Source: Pseudovibrio exalbescens DSM 16456 (GTDB lineage Bacteria > Pseudomonadota > Alphaproteobacteria > Rhizobiales > Stappiaceae). Taken from it: a stretch of 64,000 nucleotides of DNA. Shown one piece after another: positions 45,038 through 54,674 of the stretch. The notes beneath the pieces were generated by a model, which worked only from the letters and a program-made list of their open reading frames with translations, ran no database searches and was not told the DNA's origin. The DNA is taken from NCBI RefSeq assembly GCF_000422785.1, contig NZ_AUGS01000005.1:1-64000 (forward strand), in the 5' to 3' direction. Position 1 is the first letter of the stretch, and each line of letters begins with the position of its first letter. The position numbers and the translations under genes are program-made.

Positions 45038-45466
45038 TCAGCTTTTCACAGATACGGGTTGCGGCCAGTCGCGCGGCCAGGCTGTCATGACAACAAAGGC
45101 CTGAGCGAGCGGATAGTCGTCCGTGATTGTCAGTTCAATATGTGGAATGAAACCTTCAGGCACCATGGAGTCGAGCCGTGCGCGCGCGCTGCCCACCAGT
45201 TCCAGTGTCGGCTTGCCGGTTGGAAGATTCACAACACCCATTTCGCGCCAATTGACGCCCATGCGTATACCTGTGCCCAGTGCTTTGGAGCAAGCTTCTT
45301 TTGCTGCAAAGCGCTTGGCATAGGAGGCGGCCCGTTGGGCACGGCGATCAGATTTTTGTCGCTCGATTTCCGTAAAGACCCTGTTGGTGAAACGTTCGCC
45401 AAAGCGTTCCAGTGTCTTTTCAATGCGGCGAATATCGCACAGGTCGCTGCCGATCCCGATGATCAT
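45038..45466 (-). CDS. acpS: Holo-[acyl-carrier-protein] synthase
   Basis: AcpS (142 residues) attaches the phosphopantetheine arm of coenzyme A to acyl carrier protein. [16 protein letters not shown] with the metal-binding Asp, and [16 protein letters not shown] with the second metal ligand Glu, are diagnostic. GGAGTGAG precedes the start. The order with lepB and rnc is the usual one in alphaproteobacteria, though pdxJ, often found here, is absent. Confidence 0.96.
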   Translation of the reverse strand: MIIGIGSDLCDIRRIEKTLERFGERFTNRVFTEIERQKSDRRAQRAASYAKRFAAKEACSKALGTGIRMGVNWREMGVVNLPTGKPTLELVGSARARLDSMVPEGFIPHIELTITDDYPLAQAFVVMTAWPRDWPQPVSVKS

Positions 45467-45517
45467 GGTTTCTCACTCCGTTTCTTGGCGTTCATCGTGT
45501 CGGGTTGGTGCACGGAC

Positions 45518-46135
45518 CTAGTGGGTGTGGTCCTGTTCACTCTTGATCGCATTCAAAGGGTTGCTCTTCAAAGAAGTGAGGGCCAGAGCCTTGTGCTTGA
45601 TCTGTAGACGATGACGACGGGTCTTTTGATAGCCCGCCACGCTGATGCGCACAATGATGTAACAGACAAAGGCTGCGAGTATACCCAATGGGATGGAGCC
45701 CACCAGCATGGGTTTGATCAGTGGCCAGAGCGCCTCGAGGGACTGCTCCCAGAAACCGTGCGCCAACATGCCCTTGGGGTGTGGTGTGTGCGTTGGCGTG
45801 CCGTACAAGATCCAGGTTCCCAACTTGTAGGTAGAGGCCCAGATGAATGGAAATGTAAGCGGATTGCCGACGGCGGTGCCGATGGCTGACGCAATGATGT
45901 TGCCCCCGATTGCAAAGGAGATGGCAGCTGCAATGACGAAATGAAACCCAAGGCAGGGGGTAAAGGATGCAAAGGCCCCTGCGGCAAAGCCCAGAGCCAC
46001 AACGTGGGGGCTTGCGCTGAGGCGCAACACGCGTTTGGAAAAGTATTTCGTCGACCGTACCCAACTATGCCGCGGCCACACGGCTACGCGAAGCCGTTCC
46101 ATATGGCTGGGTTTCTTGCGACGTTTGAAAAGCAT
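45518..46135 (-). CDS. DUF2062 membrane protein
   Basis: This 205-residue inner-membrane protein has the DUF2062 pattern: a basic N-terminus, then SPHVVALGFAAGAFASFTPCLGFHF, AIGTAVGNPLTFPFIW and two more helices near the C-terminus. Function is unknown; the family often neighbours cell-envelope genes. It lies between pyrE and acpS, 30 and 51 bp away, in the rpoZ-to-parC cluster. Confidence 0.9.
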   Translation of the reverse strand: MLFKRRKKPSHMERLRVAVWPRHSWVRSTKYFSKRVLRLSASPHVVALGFAAGAFASFTPCLGFHFVIAAAISFAIGGNIIASAIGTAVGNPLTFPFIWASTYKLGTWILYGTPTHTPHPKGMLAHGFWEQSLEALWPLIKPMLVGSIPLGILAAFVCYIIVRISVAGYQKTRRHRLQIKHKALALTSLKSNPLNAIKSEQDHTH

Positions 46136-46165
46136 GGGCCTTACGTGTCCAAACCGGAGGCACGG

Positions 46166-46756
46166 CTAGTGGCCGGATGCCACATTGCCGGTAACGATGG
46201 CTGGTATTTCTTCCAGATAACGAGGGACTTGATCAAGAGCATAAGCGGGTACCTGCATATCAATCAGCGAAATGATCGGAAGCTCCAGATTGGCCTGCCC
46301 GTTGGAGCGATTAATCACACATGCGACCCCTACAGCTTCCATTCCCCAGCTTTCCAAAGCGTGAATCGCTTCCTGGCTCGAGGCTCCGGTGTTGACAACA
46401 TCTTCAACTATCAACAAGCGGGACTTTTTCTCCAAGTTCGGTCCCACCAGTTTCAAACTGCCGGCTTCCTTTTCCAGCCATGTGCTCGGGCATCCCATTT
46501 GTCGGGCAACCTCATGCCCCAGTACCATGTTCGCTCGGCTTATGGAAACCACACGGTCAAAACCAGTTAGTTTCTGGCTGTGCAGTTCCCGACACAGCAA
46601 GGCACAAAGTGCCTGCAAGTGACACGGGTACATGAACAACCGGGGACGATCAATCAGCGTAGGACTGCTTAAACCCGACGGAAGAATGAAGTGTCCATCC
46701 ACAACTGCCCCGATTTCTCGGAGCAGCTTCAGTGCGTCTTGATCGGTCCCGGTCAT
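46166..46756 (-). CDS. pyrE: Orotate phosphoribosyltransferase
   Basis: PyrE (196 residues) joins orotate to PRPP to make OMP in pyrimidine synthesis. The GHFILPSGLSSPTLID start is close to the family pattern (HFxLxSGxHS), and LLIVEDVVNTGASS is the PRPP loop. ATG 46756 with AGGA upstream gives the normal length; the open frame extends into the end of rsh. The catalytic-loop Lys expected near the middle is not plain in what I can read (RVVSISRANMVLGHEVARQ differs from the usual substrate-binding text), so specificity deserves a check. Confidence 0.85.
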   Translation of the reverse strand: MTGTDQDALKLLREIGAVVDGHFILPSGLSSPTLIDRPRLFMYPCHLQALCALLCRELHSQKLTGFDRVVSISRANMVLGHEVARQMGCPSTWLEKEAGSLKLVGPNLEKKSRLLIVEDVVNTGASSQEAIHALESWGMEAVGVACVINRSNGQANLELPIISLIDMQVPAYALDQVPRYLEEIPAIVTGNVASGH

Positions 46757-46779
46757 TTGGCATTCCTTTTTGTTCTTTT

Positions 46780-49005
46780 TTAGCCGTTGACCCTCACTGC
46801 CTGGGAGACGCTCGGTTTTGAGCGCAGTTGATTGAGGATCCGGTTCAGGTGCTTCAGGTCCCAAACCTCCAGATCTACCAGCATCTCATGGAAGTCGGAG
46901 GCCTTCCTAATCATTTTCAGGTTATCGATGTTGCCGGAGCAATCGCTGATGACCTTCGTGATCGTGGCAAGGGTTCCTGGTTCATTGACCGCCAGAATAC
47001 GAATTTGGGCGGGGAAGCGATCCGGATCATCCGGATCTATATCCCAACGCACATCAAGCCAACGGTCTGGCTGGTCGTCAAACTCTTTCAGATCTGGCGA
47101 CTGAATGGGATATATGGTGATACCGACGCCCGGCGAGAGGATGCCTACAATTCGATCACCCGGTACTGCTCCGCCGTTGGGTGCGAAACGCACGGGAAGG
47201 GAGCCAGACAAGCCACGGATCGGGATGGAATGATCTGTGTGTTGGCCGTCCTCGGGGATCTTGAACTTGACCGACGCGCCTTTGTCGACTTCAAACCAGC
47301 CCTCCGAAGCAGAGCCGGCCGGCAAGGTTTCCACTGCGCGTTCGGCCTGACCATTGGAGCTGAGCTCTGGATAAAGCGATTTGAGAACGTCTGAAGCGGA
47401 GATTTCACCCCGTCCAACGCCGACAAGCAGGTCCGTTGTGGTTTCACAGTTGAAGTGGGCCAGATACGGCTCCAGTTCAGCTTCCACAAATGGTTTTTCA
47501 CAGCGCTCGAAGGCACGCTCAAGAATGTGTTTGCCCAGCCCGCCATATTGCTTCTTGGCGGAGGCTCGAGTGGCACGTCGGATCGCTGCGCGGGCCTTGC
47601 CGGTGACAGCGATGTTTTCCCAGGCGGGTGGCGGGGTTTGTGCCTGAGAGCGGACGATTTCGACCTCATCGCCATTGGTCAATTCGGTGACAAGGGAAGA
47701 AATGTGACCGTTGATCTTACATCCAACACAGGTGTTGCCCACGTCCGTGTGAACAGCATAGGCAAAGTCGATCGGTGTTGCGCCCTTGGGAAGAGCGATA
47801 AGGCGGCCCTTCGGCGTGAAGCAGAAGACCTGATCATGAAACAGCTCAAGCTTGGTATGCTCGAGAAACTCTTCCGGCGTATCGCCCTGTGAAAGCATGT
47901 CGATGGTGGATCGCAGCCAGCCATATGCCCGCGAGTCCGTAGACAATTGGGAAATGTCGCGCCCACCTGTCACGCCGTCCTTGTACAGGGCGTGTGCCGC
48001 AATACCGGCCTCGTTGATGCGATGCATGGCCTGAGTGCGGATCTGCAGTTCAACACGCTGGCGCTTTGGGCCAACAACGGTGGTGTGAATGGACCGGTAG
48101 TCATTCTGCTTGGGGGTGGAGATGTAATCCTTGAAACGCCCGGGGACGCAGGGCCAGGCTGTATGAATGACACCAAGAACCCGATAGCAGGCTTCTACCG
48201 TCGACAGAATGATGCGAAAACCATAGATATCTGAAAGCTGCTCGAAGCCGAGTGACTTCTGTTGCATCTTGCGGAAAATGGAGTAGGGGCGTTTTTCGCG
48301 CCCGGTCACGGTCGCGGTGATGCCCCGTGCCGCCAGACGCTGCGTGAGATCGGTCTCAATATCCGCGATCAGGCTTTGGTTTTTGGCGCGCAGCTGTTCC
48401 AGGCGTTCACTGATGGTCTGAAAAGCTTCCGGGTAAAGAGTTTCAAAAGCAATATCTTCGAGTTCTTCCCGAACTTCCTGCATTCCCATGCGCCCGGCAA
48501 GCGGGGCATAGATTTCCATGGTTTCTTCCGCGATGCGTCCCCGTTTGTGCTCCGGCATGTGGTGCAGGGTGCGCATGTTGTGCAACCGGTCGGCCAGCTT
48601 GACCAGCAAAACGCGAACATCATCGGCAATGGCAAGAAGGAGTTTGCGAAAATTTTCGGCCTGTTTGGCCTTGCGGGATTCCAAATCAAGCCGTTTGATC
48701 TTGGTGAGGCCTTCGACCAACTTGCCGATTTCCTCACCAAACATCTTGTCGATTTCGGCACGGGTTGCATCCGTATCCTCAATGGTGTCATGAAGCAGAG
48801 CAACCGCAATGGTCGCGTCATCCAGCTTCATGTCGGTCAGGATGGCAGCAACTTCCAATGGATGGGAAAAATAGGGATCACCAGACGCACGGGTCTGGCT
48901 GCCATGCTTTTGCATGGCGTAAACATAAGCCTTGTTGAGGAGCGCTTCATCCGTATTCGGATTATACCGGCTTACGCGCTCAACAAGTTCGTATTGACGC
49001 ATCAT
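46780..49005 (-). CDS. rsh: RelA/SpoT-type bifunctional (p)ppGpp synthetase/hydrolase
   Basis: This 741-residue enzyme makes and degrades the stringent-response alarmone. The HD hydrolase domain is intact (HPLEVAAIL and ALLHDTIEDTD), the synthetase has DIYGFRIILS, DYISTPKQNDYRSIHT and VELQIRT, and TGS and ACT domains follow. Both activities therefore look present, as in the single Rsh of most alphaproteobacteria. The start is ATG 49005 or 49002; the open frame to 49020 begins with TTG. It follows rpoZ, a conserved arrangement that links RNA polymerase omega with (p)ppGpp. Confidence 0.96.
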   Translation of the reverse strand: MMRQYELVERVSRYNPNTDEALLNKAYVYAMQKHGSQTRASGDPYFSHPLEVAAILTDMKLDDATIAVALLHDTIEDTDATRAEIDKMFGEEIGKLVEGLTKIKRLDLESRKAKQAENFRKLLLAIADDVRVLLVKLADRLHNMRTLHHMPEHKRGRIAEETMEIYAPLAGRMGMQEVREELEDIAFETLYPEAFQTISERLEQLRAKNQSLIADIETDLTQRLAARGITATVTGREKRPYSIFRKMQQKSLGFEQLSDIYGFRIILSTVEACYRVLGVIHTAWPCVPGRFKDYISTPKQNDYRSIHTTVVGPKRQRVELQIRTQAMHRINEAGIAAHALYKDGVTGGRDISQLSTDSRAYGWLRSTIDMLSQGDTPEEFLEHTKLELFHDQVFCFTPKGRLIALPKGATPIDFAYAVHTDVGNTCVGCKINGHISSLVTELTNGDEVEIVRSQAQTPPPAWENIAVTGKARAAIRRATRASAKKQYGGLGKHILERAFERCEKPFVEAELEPYLAHFNCETTTDLLVGVGRGEISASDVLKSLYPELSSNGQAERAVETLPAGSASEGWFEVDKGASVKFKIPEDGQHTDHSIPIRGLSGSLPVRFAPNGGAVPGDRIVGILSPGVGITIYPIQSPDLKEFDDQPDRWLDVRWDIDPDDPDRFPAQIRILAVNEPGTLATITKVISDCSGNIDNLKMIRKASDFHEMLVDLEVWDLKHLNRILNQLRSKPSVSQAVRVNG

Positions 49006-49049
49006 GTTCGTGCCGCTCAAAAATTCTTTGTGAAGCTTTGGCCGGCACC

Positions 49050-49080
49050 GGAAAGAAAGGGCGCCGACACTGCCGGCGCC
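49050..49080 (-). terminator. Hairpin after rpoZ
   Basis: On the minus strand, GGCGCCG (49080-49074) pairs with CGGCGCC (49066-49060), followed by CTTTCTTT. It may partly end rpoZ transcripts before rsh. Confidence 0.6.
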
Positions 49081-49101
49081 GACATCAAGCTAACTATTAA
49101 C

Positions 49102-49497
49102 TCAATAGTCGTCGGAACGCTCTGGTGGGACAAGACCTTCAAGGCCCTTGAGCAGATCTTCTTCCGTCATGCGGTCGAATTCCACTTCGTTGTCATCCAC
49201 TGCGTTGATCTGAACGGCCTGCGGGTTGGACGGAACCATTGGTGCTGTTTCTTCTTCAGGTTCGTCGACCTCAACGAATTTTTGCAGCGAATGGATCAGG
49301 TCTTCCTTGAGGTCTTCGGGGCTGACGGTCTGGTCAGCAATCTCACGAAGCGCCACTACAGGGTTTTTATCGTTATCGCGGTCGATTGTCAGCGGGGAGC
49401 CGCTGGAAATCATCCGGGCGCGATGGCTGGCAAGCAGCACGAGCTCGAACCGGTTTTCGACCTTGTCGATGCAATCTTCGACGGTCACGCGCGCCAT
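49102..49497 (-). CDS. rpoZ: RNA polymerase omega subunit
   Basis: Omega (131 residues) helps assemble RNA polymerase and is part of a (p)ppGpp-binding site in proteobacteria. [33 protein letters not shown] is the conserved N-terminus, followed by [11 protein letters not shown]. The acidic C-terminal extension is normal for alphaproteobacteria. ATG 49497 with GGAG upstream is used although the frame is open further back. It heads the long minus-strand cluster. Confidence 0.96.
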   Translation of the reverse strand: MARVTVEDCIDKVENRFELVLLASHRARMISSGSPLTIDRDNDKNPVVALREIADQTVSPEDLKEDLIHSLQKFVEVDEPEEETAPMVPSNPQAVQINAVDDNEVEFDRMTEEDLLKGLEGLVPPERSDDY

Positions 49498-50126
49498 GCG
49501 AACACTCCATTTTTGAGGAAAATTAGTTGCACTCTCATAGTTGGGTTTTTTGCGATACGCAAGACCCGCTCGAGGTCTTTTCGCTACAATGACTAAGAAA
49601 CACCCTTGCGTCAATCCGGACGCATGCCTTGAGAGAACCTGATCGATTACCGTTAGCACAATATTGCCACAAGAGTGCGACAAAAGGCATAAACAAGGTT
49701 ATTTGTATCGCGTTTGTGACATAAATGAGCTTATCTCATCATTTTAGAAAAGGTGGTTGACAAATGCGACTTATTTTTTGCGCCGATTTGAAAATTTTTC
49801 ACCCTTAAATTGGCTCGATCCTGTGAATTTTACTGGTATGCGCTCTACAATTTTTATTGTGCCTAGATTACGGTCTCAGGCGTGAGTCGGAAGGCATTGG
49901 CCAAATTTTAATAGGTATCAGTGCATCTTTACGTGGCGTCAATTGCTGTGCTTTCCGAAGAGGAGCATGGTGGTTTTAAAGAAGATGAACTGCATTTGGA
50001 CAGGTTAGTCCATCATAAACCCACTTTTTTCGATAATATTATTGTTTGTCTGGAGTGGGTATTATGAAAAAATGCATATATTGATTGTGGCAGTGGTTGC
50101 TGTGCAGCGGAAAGGTTAAAAACAAA
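49498..50126. other. Divergent promoter region of rpoZ and the LabA-like gene
   Basis: About 630 bp, AT-rich between 49700 and 49870, which should hold the promoters. No gene or known RNA was recognised. Confidence 0.45.
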
Positions 50127-50705
50127 ATGTTCGATCCCCGCGAGAAGGTTGCTTTATTTATTGATGGCGCAAATCTTTATTCGACCGCGAAGGCGATTGG
50201 ATTTGACATCGATTACAAGCGGCTGTTGAAAGAGTTCCAATCTCAAGGGTATTTGCTTCGTGCCTACTACTACACGGCATTGGTGGAAGAACAGGAATAC
50301 TCTTCAATCCGACCATTGATCGATTGGTTGGACTACAATGGCTACAAGGTCATCACCAAGCCTGTGAAAGAGTTCGTGGATTCAACAGGTCGCAGGAAAA
50401 TCAAGGGCAACATGGATATCGAGCTTGCCGTTGATGCAATGCAGATGGTTGATCATGTGGATCATATCGTTCTGTTTTCCGGTGACGGGGACTTCCGGTC
50501 TCTGGTTGAAGCGTTGCAGCGCAAAGGGCGCAAGGTATCAGTCGTCTCTACTCTTCAAACCCAACCGCCGATGATCGCGGATGACTTGCGTCGTCAGGCG
50601 GATCATTTCATTGAACTTGCTTCTTTGATGCAGCGGGTAGGGCGCGACCCGGGTGATCGTCCGCAGCAGCGGAACGATGACGATGATCTGGATGACGATT
50701 ACTGA
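50127..50705 (+). CDS. NYN-domain (LabA-like) protein
   Basis: This 192-residue protein has a PIN-like NYN nuclease fold: VALFIDGANLYST with the first Asp, GNMDIELAVDAM in the middle and LFSGDGDFRSLVEAL with further acidic residues, as in LabA/DUF88 proteins. These are likely metal-dependent RNases. The tail is a run of Asp (DDDDLDDDY). ATG 50127 follows AAAGG. It is present in this position, near rpoZ and a uracil-DNA glycosylase, in many Rhizobiales. Confidence 0.9.
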   Translation: MFDPREKVALFIDGANLYSTAKAIGFDIDYKRLLKEFQSQGYLLRAYYYTALVEEQEYSSIRPLIDWLDYNGYKVITKPVKEFVDSTGRRKIKGNMDIELAVDAMQMVDHVDHIVLFSGDGDFRSLVEALQRKGRKVSVVSTLQTQPPMIADDLRRQADHFIELASLMQRVGRDPGDRPQQRNDDDDLDDDY

Positions 50706-50725
50706 GTACTGGGCTGAGGCTGATA

Positions 50726-51403
50726 ATGACCTATCGGCCTAACTACAATGAGCCGCCTTCAGACTGTTGCGTCTGTGGGCGGCTTTTTGATTTCAGGTTG
50801 AAACACAAGAAGTTGTACCCCGACTGGTTCAATGCGCCTGTACCCGATTTCGCCGGTGCGAAGCCAAAGGTGATCATTGTTGGTCTGGCTCCGGGGTTGA
50901 GAGGCGGGAACCGCACGGGGGTCCCTTTCCAAGGGGATTTTTCCGGTCGGGTGCTGTCTCGAGCCTTGGTTGGTGCGGGGTTGGCCAGGTATCGCGATCC
51001 TCAGGACCCGGATGCGGGGATTTGGCCGGATCACGTTTGCATAAGCAATATCGTTCGCTGTGTTCCGCCGCAGAACAAGGTCAGAATGGATGAAGTCAAG
51101 GCCTGTCGCGGGTACTTTCTCGAAATGCTCTCGGCTTATGCGGCAGTTCCTGTGATTTTTGCAATTGGGCGGCTAGCTCATGAGGCGGTTATTCGGAGCT
51201 TTGGACTATCGGGCCGAGATTATCCGTTTTGCCATGGATCGCGCGTGGCCTTGCCCGATGGGCGCTGGTTGTTTTCCAGCTATCATTGCTCTCGATACAA
51301 TATTCAGACGCGCCGTCTTTCTGAAGATGAGTTTTGTGCGGAAATCAGGACCGCGGCTACCTTAGCCTTCGGCGCCTGCCGCAAACCTCAGTCTTCGGGT
51401 TGA
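50726..51403 (+). CDS. Uracil-DNA glycosylase, family 5 (UDGb)
   Basis: This 225-residue enzyme removes uracil and perhaps hypoxanthine from [22 protein letters not shown] and [15 protein letters not shown] match the two active-site motifs of family 5, and CCVCGRL plus later Cys would hold an iron-sulphur cluster. The motif 1 residue used by families 1 and 4 is not needed in this family. It starts 20 bp after the NYN gene; its 3' end overlaps the end of bpt by 16 bp on the other strand. Confidence 0.88.
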   Translation: MTYRPNYNEPPSDCCVCGRLFDFRLKHKKLYPDWFNAPVPDFAGAKPKVIIVGLAPGLRGGNRTGVPFQGDFSGRVLSRALVGAGLARYRDPQDPDAGIWPDHVCISNIVRCVPPQNKVRMDEVKACRGYFLEMLSAYAAVPVIFAIGRLAHEAVIRSFGLSGRDYPFCHGSRVALPDGRWLFSSYHCSRYNIQTRRLSEDEFCAEIRTAATLAFGACRKPQSSG

Positions 51404-52146
51404 TCCACACGTTGCCAACCATATGCGCCAAGGTGTTCCTGCGGCTGAAAGCGCTCCTTGTATTTCATCTTCGGTGAGCCTTCGACCCAGTAGCCCAGAT
51501 AGACATAAGGCAAGCCAAGCTGTTGGGCGCGCACGATGTGGTCCAAGATCATGAATGTTCCGAGGCTGCGCGGATGCTGTTCGGGATCGAAGAACGAGTA
51601 GACCATGGAAAGCCCATCACACATACGGTCCGTCAAGGCGACGCCACAAAGTGGTCCTTCGCCTGTTCCGGTGAGGAACGTATCCGGGCCCCGGCGGCGA
51701 TATTCCACAACCGCAGTGTTGACGTGCGTGTCCTCGATCATCATGGAATAGTCCATCACGCTCATTTCTGCCATGCCGCCATTGCGATGGCGGGACAGGA
51801 GATAGGAGCGGAACAGATCGTACTGTTCGGCACTAGGACCGGGCGGCATCTCGGCACCGATCAGGTCAGCATTGGCTTTCCAAAGACGTTTGAATGATTT
51901 CGTCCAGCGAAAATCGTCCACGCAGACCCGCACGGACACGCAGGCCCGGCAGTTTTCACAGGCTGGGCGATAGGCAATGTTCTGAGATCGACGGAACCCA
52001 CCTTGTGTCAGGATATCGTTCAAAGCCGGAGCGCTGGGGCCTACAAGGTGCGTGAAGACCTTGCGTTCCTTGCGGTCCGGCAGATACGGGCATTCGGAGG
52101 GAGCAGTCAGGTAAAACTGAGGATTATCAAAGGGCTGTCGTGTCAC
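51388..52146 (-). CDS. bpt: Aspartate/glutamate leucyltransferase
   Basis: Bpt (252 residues) adds Leu from Leu-tRNA to proteins with N-terminal Asp or Glu, marking them for ClpS-ClpAP degradation. [24 protein letters not shown], the [15 protein letters not shown] Cys pair and [20 protein letters not shown] are diagnostic of the ATE/Bpt fold. The start is GTG 52146 with AAGGAG upstream. It is followed on the same strand by SLC13, RDD and hemB genes. Confidence 0.95.
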   Translation of the reverse strand: MTRQPFDNPQFYLTAPSECPYLPDRKERKVFTHLVGPSAPALNDILTQGGFRRSQNIAYRPACENCRACVSVRVCVDDFRWTKSFKRLWKANADLIGAEMPPGPSAEQYDLFRSYLLSRHRNGGMAEMSVMDYSMMIEDTHVNTAVVEYRRRGPDTFLTGTGEGPLCGVALTDRMCDGLSMVYSFFDPEQHPRSLGTFMILDHIVRAQQLGLPYVYLGYWVEGSPKMKYKERFQPQEHLGAYGWQRVDQPED

Positions 52147-52176
52147 GCACCCGCTCTCCTTGCTCCAGAGACTTTT

Positions 52177-54012
52177 CTAAAGACTATAATACCATGGCGC
52201 GATCAATGAGAAGGTCAACCATATGATAATCGCAAGTGGGGTGCCTGCAACTATGAAATCGCTGAAGCGATAGTGACCAGGTCCCATGACTATGAGGTTG
52301 GTCTGATAGCCGATCGGGGTGGCGAACGAGCAATTGGCCGCCATGATCAGGCAGACGATGAAGGGCTCCACCGGCGCACCGGCCCGATGAGCCATATCAA
52401 TGGCAATGGGTGTGAACAAAACGGCCGTTGCATTGTTGGACAACAGATTTGTCATGATTGCGACGACAGCGAACAACAGAGACAACAGCACAGCCGGAGA
52501 ATAGCCATCTGCGACGTCAACCAGATAGCTTGCGATCAGAGAGGCACCGCCGGTTGCTTCCAATGCAAGTGATGAGGCAATGGCCGATCCGATCAAGAGG
52601 AAGATACGACTGTCGATGGTACGCAACGCTTGCCGCACGTTGAGGCAACGGGACGCGATCATGCCAAAGGTTGCACCCACCGCAGCGACAACGATCGGAA
52701 CAAGGCCAGACACGGCCAACGTGATCATGGCAGCGAAAATGCCAAGTGCCCGGCGGGCGTAGCGCCGTTGTGGGACTTCAATAGTTGACCAGTCAAGCAA
52801 TAGGACGTCGCGATTGCCGCGCAGTCGGTTGATGTCCTCACGGTCTCCGCCAATCAAGAGCACGTCTCCCGATTCCATGCGTATGTCGCTCATGGGCATG
52901 CGTGGCATGCGGCTGCGCCGTTGCAGACCTGTGACAACGCAATTGGTTTCCGCATGAAAGCCTGCTTGGGCTATCGTCCGGCCAATCAACCGTGAGCCGG
53001 GAGCAACAACCGCTTCTGCAAGGGCCAGTGTCCCTTTTGGCAGGGGGGCATTCTCCACCTCCTTGCGGTCATCGTCCGATGATGTGGGTTTGAGCAGAGG
53101 TTGGCGGTCGGTCAAGGCCTTGGTCAATGTGCTGCGGGTCGCCGCCACAATGACGGTGTCGCCGGGAGATAGCACGACGTTTTCAAATGGGGGGAGCAAG
53201 GGACGTTCACCGCGCTGCACGAGGCGCACGGTCATGTCTTTCAACTCAGGAAACAGACCTGCTACCGCCTTGCTGCCCACCAGGGGATGGCCGAACACGA
53301 TCGGGATTTGAGCAATGAACTGCTTGCCGCTTTGACCCTGAAACTCCTCTGCCATTGTCTTGCGCGGCTTCAAAATGCGCGGCATCACGAACAAGACGTA
53401 AATGGAGCCTACCGCTGCTAGCATCAGGCCCAGACGCGTGAAGGTGAAAAATTCGATCATCACCTCACCGGTCTGGTTGGCAACATTGGCAACCAACAGG
53501 TTGGTGGATGAGCCAATCATGGTTGTCATGCCGCCAAGTATCGTAATGAAGGAAAGGGGCATGAGAACACGGGCCGGAGACCTGCCATGGGCAGCGGCTA
53601 TGGCTGTGAGAATGGGCAGTACCATGACAACAACCGGTGTGTTGTTGAGAAAGGCACTCATCAGGCCGATGAGGATCATCAAAGGCCCGGCGGCCAGCCA
53701 TTTGCGCTTTTGAGTCAGCTTCACGATGTACTGTGAGGGCGTATCCAGTGCGTCGGTCTGGAACAGCCCCTGACCGACAATCAAAAGCGCGATAACAGTG
53801 ATCAGGGCCGGATTGGCAAAGCCGCTCAAAAAGTCTGCCGGATTGAGCAGGCGTCCCTCATACTCTTGCGGGAACACAAGAAACACCAGCATCAGCGCTA
53901 CGACCTGGCCGAGCGCTACGATCTCAATCGTGAACCTTTCGATCGCATAGAGAACGATTGTCGTCCCAATGACCAAGAAGGTCAGGATCATTGGTATCTC
54001 TGAAAACCCCAT
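52177..54012 (-). CDS. SLC13-family transporter with TrkA-C domains
   Basis: This 611-residue membrane protein has a DASS/SLC13 transporter body split by a cytoplasmic insert of about 200 residues. The insert has two TrkA-C type segments, one around VRLVQRGERPLLPPFENVVLSPGD and one around DIRMESGDVLLIGG. The first half has LNNTPVVVMVLP and the second LLSNNATAVLFTPIA, the repeated SNT-type signature of substrate and sodium binding. Such long forms carry dicarboxylates, sulphate or other anions, and the substrate is not clear. Five bases separate a GAGGA sequence from the ATG. Confidence 0.92.
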   Translation of the reverse strand: MGFSEIPMILTFLVIGTTIVLYAIERFTIEIVALGQVVALMLVFLVFPQEYEGRLLNPADFLSGFANPALITVIALLIVGQGLFQTDALDTPSQYIVKLTQKRKWLAAGPLMILIGLMSAFLNNTPVVVMVLPILTAIAAAHGRSPARVLMPLSFITILGGMTTMIGSSTNLLVANVANQTGEVMIEFFTFTRLGLMLAAVGSIYVLFVMPRILKPRKTMAEEFQGQSGKQFIAQIPIVFGHPLVGSKAVAGLFPELKDMTVRLVQRGERPLLPPFENVVLSPGDTVIVAATRSTLTKALTDRQPLLKPTSSDDDRKEVENAPLPKGTLALAEAVVAPGSRLIGRTIAQAGFHAETNCVVTGLQRRSRMPRMPMSDIRMESGDVLLIGGDREDINRLRGNRDVLLLDWSTIEVPQRRYARRALGIFAAMITLAVSGLVPIVVAAVGATFGMIASRCLNVRQALRTIDSRIFLLIGSAIASSLALEATGGASLIASYLVDVADGYSPAVLLSLLFAVVAIMTNLLSNNATAVLFTPIAIDMAHRAGAPVEPFIVCLIMAANCSFATPIGYQTNLIVMGPGHYRFSDFIVAGTPLAIIIWLTFSLIAPWYYSL

Positions 54013-54102
54013 CGTGTCCTCGTGTTGCGAGTCATCAACCCCTATTCCTAGTTGGTATTGGGGTGGAGGTCACGAGACAACTTGAGGAGAGGTTAAGGTG
54101 TT

Positions 54103-54567
54103 TTACCGTCTTTCCACTGAGGAATTGATCACGACCGTACCTAAAATGATGTCGTGAAGCAGGCGCTTGCGATCGCTGAACAGCGAGACAAGCAGCACAA
54201 GCGGGGTCAGGAAGGTCATGGAAAACCAGAAGAGCAGGGCATGGATCGCTGCCAGAAGCGGATAGGGCATGGTGCCATTCGTGAGGCGCATCTCAAGGCC
54301 CATGGCGCGCATGCCGGGCGTGGCAGCATTGGGTCCACCCAATGTAAAGGCAGTGTAGGCCAAAGCCACACATTGCCAAAGAATCGGCAACAGCAACCAG
54401 CCCAGACCCAGGGTGAAGATGCCAAGTATGAAGACCAGCAGCGAAGACAGAGCCGTCAGGATCAAAATAGCCAAGACATCGATGCAAAAGCCGAATATGC
54501 GCCGGGTGCGGACCCCGGAAAACAAGGTGCGGCTTGTATACGGATCGATTGTGGATTGAATGGACAT
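54103..54567 (-). CDS. RDD-family membrane protein
   Basis: This 154-residue inner-membrane protein has the RDD pattern: RRIFGFCIDVLAILILTAL (Arg and Asp of the motif), two more hydrophobic helices, TPGMRAMGLEMRL and RKRLLHDII (the second Asp). Function in the family is uncertain; it has been linked to ion transport. It lies 110 bp from the SLC13 gene and near hemB, as in other Rhizobiales. Confidence 0.9.
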   Translation of the reverse strand: MSIQSTIDPYTSRTLFSGVRTRRIFGFCIDVLAILILTALSSLLVFILGIFTLGLGWLLLPILWQCVALAYTAFTLGGPNAATPGMRAMGLEMRLTNGTMPYPLLAAIHALLFWFSMTFLTPLVLLVSLFSDRKRLLHDIILGTVVINSSVERR

Positions 54568-54674
54568 TGTCTCGGGCTTCTCGAAGTCAACGGTTTGGCA
54601 AATGGGTTTCGACTAGAGGTAAGCGGTGGTGTGCCACATTTCAATGCAACACACTACCGTTTCGGTATCCTGGC

